Shown in pieces: positions 24,341 through 28,165 of a stretch of 28,165 bases of DNA. The notes under the pieces were generated by a model. It saw only the letters and a program-made list of their open reading frames with translations, was not told the DNA's origin and ran no database searches. Position 1 is the first letter of the stretch, and each line of letters starts with the position of its first letter. This DNA comes from Bordetella parapertussis (GTDB taxonomy: Bacteria; Pseudomonadota; Gammaproteobacteria; Burkholderiales; Burkholderiaceae_C). The DNA lies in assembly GCA_945878355.1 (NCBI GenBank), contig CAMCTC010000061.1, positions 1 to 28,165 on the forward strand, given 5' to 3'. A program made the translations under genes and the position numbers.

Positions 24341-25078
24341 ATGATCGAACACCATATTGACATCCCGACCGCCGACGGCGCGATGAACAGCTTCGTCGTC
24401 CACCCCGAGGAGGGTGGGCCGCATCCCGTGGTGCTGTTCTACATGGACGCACCCGGCAAGCGCGAAGAACTGCACGACATGGCCAGGCGACTGGCGGCCA
24501 CCGGCTATTGCGTCGTGCTGCCGAACCTGTACTACCGCAGCACGCGCGATTTCTGGCTGAAGGAGCGGACCGAGCCGGCGATGGCGCACATGTTCTCGCT
24601 GATGGCCACGCTCAACGCCGCCACCACCGAGTGCGACACCCGGGCCTTGCTGAAATTCGTCGACGCCCAACCCTATGCCGACAAGACGCGGATCGGCGCG
24701 GTCGGCTACTGCATGAGCGGTCCCTTCGTGGTCTGGGCTGCCGCGGCATTCCCGGAGCGCTTCCGCAGCATCGCGTCGATCTACGGCGCGAACATGGCGA
24801 CCGACAAACCCGACTCGCCGCACCTCGTGGCACCCAAAGTCCAATGCGAGAGCTATTTCGCCTGCGCCGAGACCGACAAGTGGGCTTCGCCTGCGGACAT
24901 CGCCAAGCTCGAAGCCGGGTTGCAAGCCGGCGGCAAACCGCACCGCATCGAGTGGTATCCCGGCACCGAGCATGGCTTCGCCTTCCCGCAGCGCCCTGTG
25001 TATCACAAGGTCGCGGCCGAGCGGCACTGGGAGCGCCTGCACCGCCTGTTCGGGCGGACCTTGAACTCGGCTGCCTGA
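24341..25078 (+). CDS. Dienelactone hydrolase family protein
   Basis: A 245-residue alpha/beta hydrolase. The DLH catalytic triad is visible: nucleophile Cys124 in GAVGYCMSG, Asp179 in CAETDKWA and His211 in GTEHGFAF. The N-terminal HIDIPTADGAMNSFVVHP and FYMDAPGKREELHDMARRL match the family. True dienelactone hydrolases open carboxymethylenebutenolide in chlorocatechol breakdown; most relatives act on other lactones or esters. AGAGGAAC stands about 8 bases before the ATG. It lies between the dehydrogenase and the enoyl-CoA hydratase in an operon (gaps of 30 and 21 bases), pointing to a shared catabolic route that the sequence does not name. Confidence 0.92.
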   Translation: MIEHHIDIPTADGAMNSFVVHPEEGGPHPVVLFYMDAPGKREELHDMARRLAATGYCVVLPNLYYRSTRDFWLKERTEPAMAHMFSLMATLNAATTECDTRALLKFVDAQPYADKTRIGAVGYCMSGPFVVWAAAAFPERFRSIASIYGANMATDKPDSPHLVAPKVQCESYFACAETDKWASPADIAKLEAGLQAGGKPHRIEWYPGTEHGFAFPQRPVYHKVAAERHWERLHRLFGRTLNSAA

Positions 25079-25099
25079 ATTCCCGACTCGAGGCCCACG

Positions 25100-25936
25100 A
25101 TGGACTACAGCGATTACCGGTGTTTGCGCGTCGAACTGACCCAGGGCGTGGCGCGCGTCACGCTGGCCAACGGCGAGATCAACCTGCTCGACAAACCTTT
25201 GTTCAAGGAAATGATCAGGCTGACCGAGCAGCTCGCGGCCGACGATCAGGTGCGCGTCGTGATCCTGTGCTCGGCCAACCCGGACTTCTTCATCGCGCAT
25301 TTCGATGTCGGGTTGATCCTGAAGTTTCCGGTCGATGCGCCGGCGCCCGACGCCGGCCTGTCGCCTTTCCACCGGATGTGCGAGACCTTGCGAACGATGC
25401 CCAAGGCAACGATCGCCGTCGTCGAAGGCCGTGCAGGCGGTGGCGGCAGCGAGATCGCGCTGAGCTGCGACATGCGATTTGCGCTGCGCGGCCAGGCGGT
25501 CTTCAACCAGCCCGAGGTTGCGCTGGGCATCCTGCCTGGGGGCTCGGGCACGGTTCGCTTGTCGCGGCTGCTGGGGCGTTCGCGCGCGCTCGAGGTGGTG
25601 CTGGGTTGCGACGATGTGCCGGCTGAAACCGCCGAGGCCTGGGGCTGGGTCAACCGGGCCTTGCCAGCGGCCGAACTGTGGCCTCATGTGGACCGGCTGG
25701 CGGCGCGGATCGCGTCATTTCCAGCGCATGCGGTCGCAGCCGCCAAGGCCAGCGTGCTGCGCGCGGAAAAAGAGGTGGTGCCCGACTTGCTGGCCGAGGC
25801 CGTGGCCTTCCAGGGCACGCTGGGCGGTGCCGGCACAAGGGCGGCGATGGAGTCTTTCATGGCCTCGGGTGGGCAGACCCCGGCGGGCGAACTTCGCCTG
25901 GGCGAGCTCGCCGCCGAGCTGCACCGGCCGGGCTGA
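25100..25936 (+). CDS. Enoyl-CoA hydratase/isomerase family protein (first copy)
   Basis: A 278-residue crotonase-fold protein. Oxyanion-hole regions are NPDFFIAHFDVG and VVEGRAGGGGSEIALSCDMRFA. The QPEVALGILPGGSGTVRLSRL segment carries the Glu typical of hydratases, and the C-terminal helices follow. The usual AG(D/A)(L/I)xE text of the first oxyanion loop is altered to IAHFDV, so the precise reaction is uncertain. It is the last gene of the operon begun by the dehydrogenase and converges on the TctC gene with 19 bases between stops. Confidence 0.9.
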   Translation: MDYSDYRCLRVELTQGVARVTLANGEINLLDKPLFKEMIRLTEQLAADDQVRVVILCSANPDFFIAHFDVGLILKFPVDAPAPDAGLSPFHRMCETLRTMPKATIAVVEGRAGGGGSEIALSCDMRFALRGQAVFNQPEVALGILPGGSGTVRLSRLLGRSRALEVVLGCDDVPAETAEAWGWVNRALPAAELWPHVDRLAARIASFPAHAVAAAKASVLRAEKEVVPDLLAEAVAFQGTLGGAGTRAAMESFMASGGQTPAGELRLGELAAELHRPG

Positions 25937-25955
25937 GTCGCGGGACGCGCGGCGA

Positions 25956-26954
25956 TCAGTCCACCGACGCGCCCGACGATTTCACGATCCTGGCCCATTT
26001 GGCGATGTCCTCGTTGAGGATCGCCGCGAACTGATCGGGCGTCACCGGCTTGTCGGCGGGTGCGGCGAGCTCGACGCCGAGCTGCTCGAGCTTGTCGCGC
26101 AGATCTTTGCCTGCCAGCGTCTTGGCCATGCCGTCCTGCAGCTTGATCAGCACCTCCTGCGGCACGCCGGTCGGCGCAAACAGGCCTATCCACAACGTGC
26201 CGTTGTAGCCCGGCAGCGTCTCGGCGATGGTCGGCAGATCGGGCAGGACCGGCGAGCGTGTCGCACCGCTGACGGCCAGCGCGCGCAGCTTGCCTGACTT
26301 GATGTGCGCCAGCGCGGACGGCAGGCTGGCGAACAGCATCGGCAACTGACCGCCCATCACATCGTTGAGCGCCGGTGCCACGCCTTTGTAAGGCACATGC
26401 TGCAGCTTCACGCCCGCCATGCTGCCGAGCATCTCGCCGAGCAAGTGGTTCAGCGTGCCGTTGCCGGCCGAGGCGTATTGCAACTCGTTGGGTTTGCCCT
26501 TGGCCATGGCCAGCAGTTCGGTGACGGACTTGGCGGCAAACGATGGGTTCACCAGCAGCACATTGGGCACCGCACCGATCAAGCTGATCGGTCTGAAGTC
26601 CTTCACCGGGTCGAAGCCGGGGTGCTTGTACAGCGCCGGGTTGATGGCCTGGCTGCTGCTGATCGTCATCAGCAAGCTGTGGCCATCCTTGGGCGCCTGC
26701 GCCGCCAGCTGGGTGCCGATGTTGCCGCCCGCACCGGGCCGGTTGTCGATCACGACCGAGCCGCCCAGCACCTCGGCGAGTCTTTGCCCGACGACCCGGC
26801 CGACGATGTCGTTGGTGCCGCCGGCCGCCTGCGGCACCAGCATCACGATAGTCCGGCTCGGGTAGGCCGATTGGGCCTGCGACAGGGTCGGCCCCAGACC
26901 GCAGATTGTTGCTGCCAGCAGGACGATGCGGCGGGTGGCATGGCAGATCGGCAT
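25956..26954 (-). CDS. Tripartite tricarboxylate transporter substrate-binding protein (Bug/TctC)
   Basis: A 332-residue periplasmic binding protein. A signal peptide ends near GPTLSQAQS. The mature start YPSRTIVMLVPQAAGGTNDIVGRVV is typical, followed by VIDNRPGAGGNIGTQLAAQA, YKHPGFDPVKDFRPISLI, HVPYKGVAPALNDVMGGQLPMLFA and SGKLRALAVSGATRSPVLPDLPTIAE. The family binds carboxylic acids such as citrate or aromatic acids and is greatly expanded in Burkholderiales; the TctAB membrane partners are not in the window. The ATG at 26954 is chosen for the signal peptide and an upstream GGAGA. Its position between two enoyl-CoA hydratase genes suggests capture of an acid degraded by these enzymes (inference). 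Confidence 0.93.
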   Translation of the reverse strand: MPICHATRRIVLLAATICGLGPTLSQAQSAYPSRTIVMLVPQAAGGTNDIVGRVVGQRLAEVLGGSVVIDNRPGAGGNIGTQLAAQAPKDGHSLLMTISSSQAINPALYKHPGFDPVKDFRPISLIGAVPNVLLVNPSFAAKSVTELLAMAKGKPNELQYASAGNGTLNHLLGEMLGSMAGVKLQHVPYKGVAPALNDVMGGQLPMLFASLPSALAHIKSGKLRALAVSGATRSPVLPDLPTIAETLPGYNGTLWIGLFAPTGVPQEVLIKLQDGMAKTLAGKDLRDKLEQLGVELAAPADKPVTPDQFAAILNEDIAKWARIVKSSGASVD

Positions 26955-27086
26955 GCAGGTCTCCAGCAAGATGGATGGGTTGACGGCGCGAAGCGACGCG
27001 GGGCTGGTTGGAGGTCGCGCTGGCCGGCTCGATCTGCAGTATGAACCACGACCCAAGGTAAGCTCGCCGCAAACTGGAGGATCCCG

Positions 27087-27899
27087 ATGAAAGATGTTGA
27101 ACCCAAGGCTTCGGTACAGCCCGAAGTGCTTTACGCCGTCGAAGACCAGATCGCCGTCATCACGCTCAACGCGCCCGAGCGCATGAACACGATCTCGCGC
27201 GCGATGCTGGGCGAGCTGACGCGCTTGTTGCTCAAGGCCAACGAGGACCCGGCGGTTCGCTGTGTGATCCTGACTGGCACGGGCCGGGCTTTCTGCGCCG
27301 GCCTCGATCTGCGCAGCGGGCGGCCCGAAGGCGGGCTGAGCATCGCGTCCTCATCGACCACCTTGAACTTGCGCGACACCCCGCCGACGGTGTTGCAGGC
27401 GATGGACAAACCCACGATCTGCGCCGTCAACGGCGGCGCCGCCGGATATGGCATGGACACCGCGCTGGGCTGCGACATCCGAATCATGGCCGAATCGGCC
27501 AAGCTCGCCGCGGCCTTCGTCAAGCGCGGTGTCGTGCCCGAGTCGGGCGGCACCTGGTTTCTGCCGCGAATGATCGGTTGGGCCAAGGCCGCCGAGTTGA
27601 TCTTCACCGGTCGCACGCTCAATGCGCGCGAGTGCCTGGACTGGGGCCTGACCAATCTGGTCGTGCCCGACAGCGAGTTGATGGACCGGGCCCGGGCGAT
27701 GGCGCGCGAGATCGCGTCGAATGCACCGCTGGCAGTGCAAGCCGCCAAACGCATGATGCGCATCGGCCTGAACGAGACCTTTCCCGACCATGTCCACCAT
27801 GTCTATTTGCAGCTGCTGCCGCTGTTCAAGACGCAGGACATGGCCGAAGGCATCCAGGCTTTCATGGAAAAGCGCGAACCGCAGTTCAAAGGGCATTGA
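27087..27899 (+). CDS. Enoyl-CoA hydratase/isomerase family protein (second copy)
   Basis: A 270-residue crotonase-fold protein. The first oxyanion region is GTGRAFCAGLDLRSG. The second is AVNGGAAGYGMDTALGCDIRIM, followed by FVKRGVVPESGGTWFLPRMIG with an acidic residue in the PESGG turn. EGIQAFMEKREPQFKGH is a standard C-terminus. GGAGG lies 8 bases before the ATG. The gene is divergent from the TctC gene (132-base gap). Its stop codon TGA overlaps the conserved TTGACATCC end of the insertion element, so the natural stop may have been replaced by one from the element without loss of protein. Confidence 0.93.
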   Translation: MKDVEPKASVQPEVLYAVEDQIAVITLNAPERMNTISRAMLGELTRLLLKANEDPAVRCVILTGTGRAFCAGLDLRSGRPEGGLSIASSSTTLNLRDTPPTVLQAMDKPTICAVNGGAAGYGMDTALGCDIRIMAESAKLAAAFVKRGVVPESGGTWFLPRMIGWAKAAELIFTGRTLNARECLDWGLTNLVVPDSELMDRARAMAREIASNAPLAVQAAKRMMRIGLNETFPDHVHHVYLQLLPLFKTQDMAEGIQAFMEKREPQFKGH

Positions 27900-28165
27900 C
27901 ATCCTCCCGGCCCTAAAGGGCCGGGATTCCCTCTGCAGGGGCTGCATGTCCGCAGCCGGCTCTGAACCTAGACAGGATATTGCGAGCAGCGTTCACATCA
28001 CGATCATGCAAAGCCCCACACCCCAAGCAGGTCCATTGCCTTATTGCAAGACCTTCGAGCCCTTTCGGTCCCCCGACCAAACCACAGTCGGAACAGGTCT
28101 GCGTAGAGAACTTCTCACTCACTTCTTCAAACCATGCGCCATGCCTAACGGCCTTGTACGCGAGT
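27896..28165 (-). mobile_element. End of an IS200/IS605-group element (tnpB side)
   Basis: The sequence starting TTGACATCCTCCC at 27896 leads into a perfect 8-bp hairpin, CCCGGCCC (27906-27913) and GGGCCGGG (27918-27925) with loop TAAA. This end structure is familiar from IS200/IS605-group elements and overlaps the tnpB stop codon. The rest of the element lies beyond the window, so I cannot say whether a tnpA transposase is present. The exact boundary, between 27896 and about 27900, cannot be fixed from one copy. Confidence 0.8.
27913..28164 (-). CDS. tnpB: TnpB (OrfB) RNA-guided nuclease, C-terminal part
   Basis: The frame is open to the right edge; only the last ~83 residues are present. 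They read YKAVRHGAWFEEVSEKFSTQ, then a zinc ribbon CSDCG...CLGCG and HDRDVNAARNIL, whose Asp belongs to the third RuvC motif. This is the conserved C-terminus of TnpB. TnpB proteins are RNA-guided DNA nucleases that use an omega RNA made from the 3' end of tnpB plus the element's right end. The stop codon (27913-27915) sits at the loop of the terminal hairpin. Whether the full protein is intact cannot be judged here. Confidence 0.9.
   Translation of the reverse strand, partial: LAYKAVRHGAWFEEVSEKFSTQTCSDCGLVGGPKGLEGLAIRQWTCLGCGALHDRDVNAARNILSRFRAGCGHAAPAEGIPAL

Noticed and set aside
23273..25687. Long minus-strand open frame extending upstream of the class II aldolase, opposite the dehydrogenase, hydrolase and hydratase genes
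   Set aside because: It shows no family motifs, is Arg/Gly/His-rich, and lies antisense to three well-supported genes. Only the final 224 codons, from the ATG at 23272, are real.
1..28165. tRNA, rRNA, CRISPR arrays, prophage genes
   Set aside because: None recognised on either strand by inspection.

Overview
The window is GC-rich DNA (about two thirds G+C by eye) with dense, short-spaced genes on both strands. Two Bug/TctC-type periplasmic binding proteins (one broken), a PEP-CTERM protein and the overall gene content point to a betaproteobacterium of the Burkholderiales (Comamonadaceae/Sphaerotilaceae-like). This is inference from gene families; there is no rRNA or other phylogenetic marker in the window.

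Layout. (1) 3-5465: the 3' part of a very large repetitive surface-type protein, with beta-helix/haemagglutinin-like repeats followed by six Ig-like repeats of about 98 residues and a unique tail; a strong hairpin follows its stop. (2) 5508-6497: an accessory island with an AbiE-type locus on the minus strand. It has an intact AbiEi-like antitoxin/repressor, a truncated AbiEii toxin gene and a 10-bp perfect inverted repeat over the promoter, and it is bounded on the right by a decayed copy of the giant gene's 3' end. (3) 6605-9359, plus strand: nicotinate phosphoribosyltransferase, a histidine phosphatase, and a VapB/VapC-type toxin-antitoxin pair with a palindromic promoter. (4) 9422-16126, minus strand: read in transcription order, a bufferin-type RiPP module (BufA-like precursor, then one polypeptide that fuses the MNIO/DUF692 maturase with the DUF2063 partner), a serine hydrolase, a hotdog thioesterase, an MFS transporter and an SBP_bac_5 solute-binding protein. 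(5) 16423-16875: a divergent small PEP-CTERM protein with Asp/Lys repeats. (6) 16913-18999, minus strand: a 5'-truncated TctC remnant, an aldo/keto reductase and a LysE-type exporter. (7) 19084-23272, minus strand: a papain-like C1 peptidase without signal peptide, a BisC-like molybdoenzyme and a class II aldolase. (8) 23459-27899: a catabolic group (beta-hydroxyacid dehydrogenase, dienelactone hydrolase-like enzyme and enoyl-CoA hydratase in one operon; a convergent intact TctC; a second enoyl-CoA hydratase). (9) From about 27896 to the end: the tnpB-side end of an IS200/IS605-group element abutting the last hydratase's stop codon.

The part most worth attention is the bufferin module at 14159-16126. 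Cys-containing secreted precursors of this class are modified on cysteine by a multinuclear iron enzyme with a DUF2063 partner and bind copper. Here the two maturation proteins are one chain, no DoxX-like BufD or sigma/anti-sigma pair is visible, and an inverted repeat lies upstream of the precursor gene. Most other genes are ordinary metabolic and transport genes; many long open frames opposite them are GC-driven shadows.
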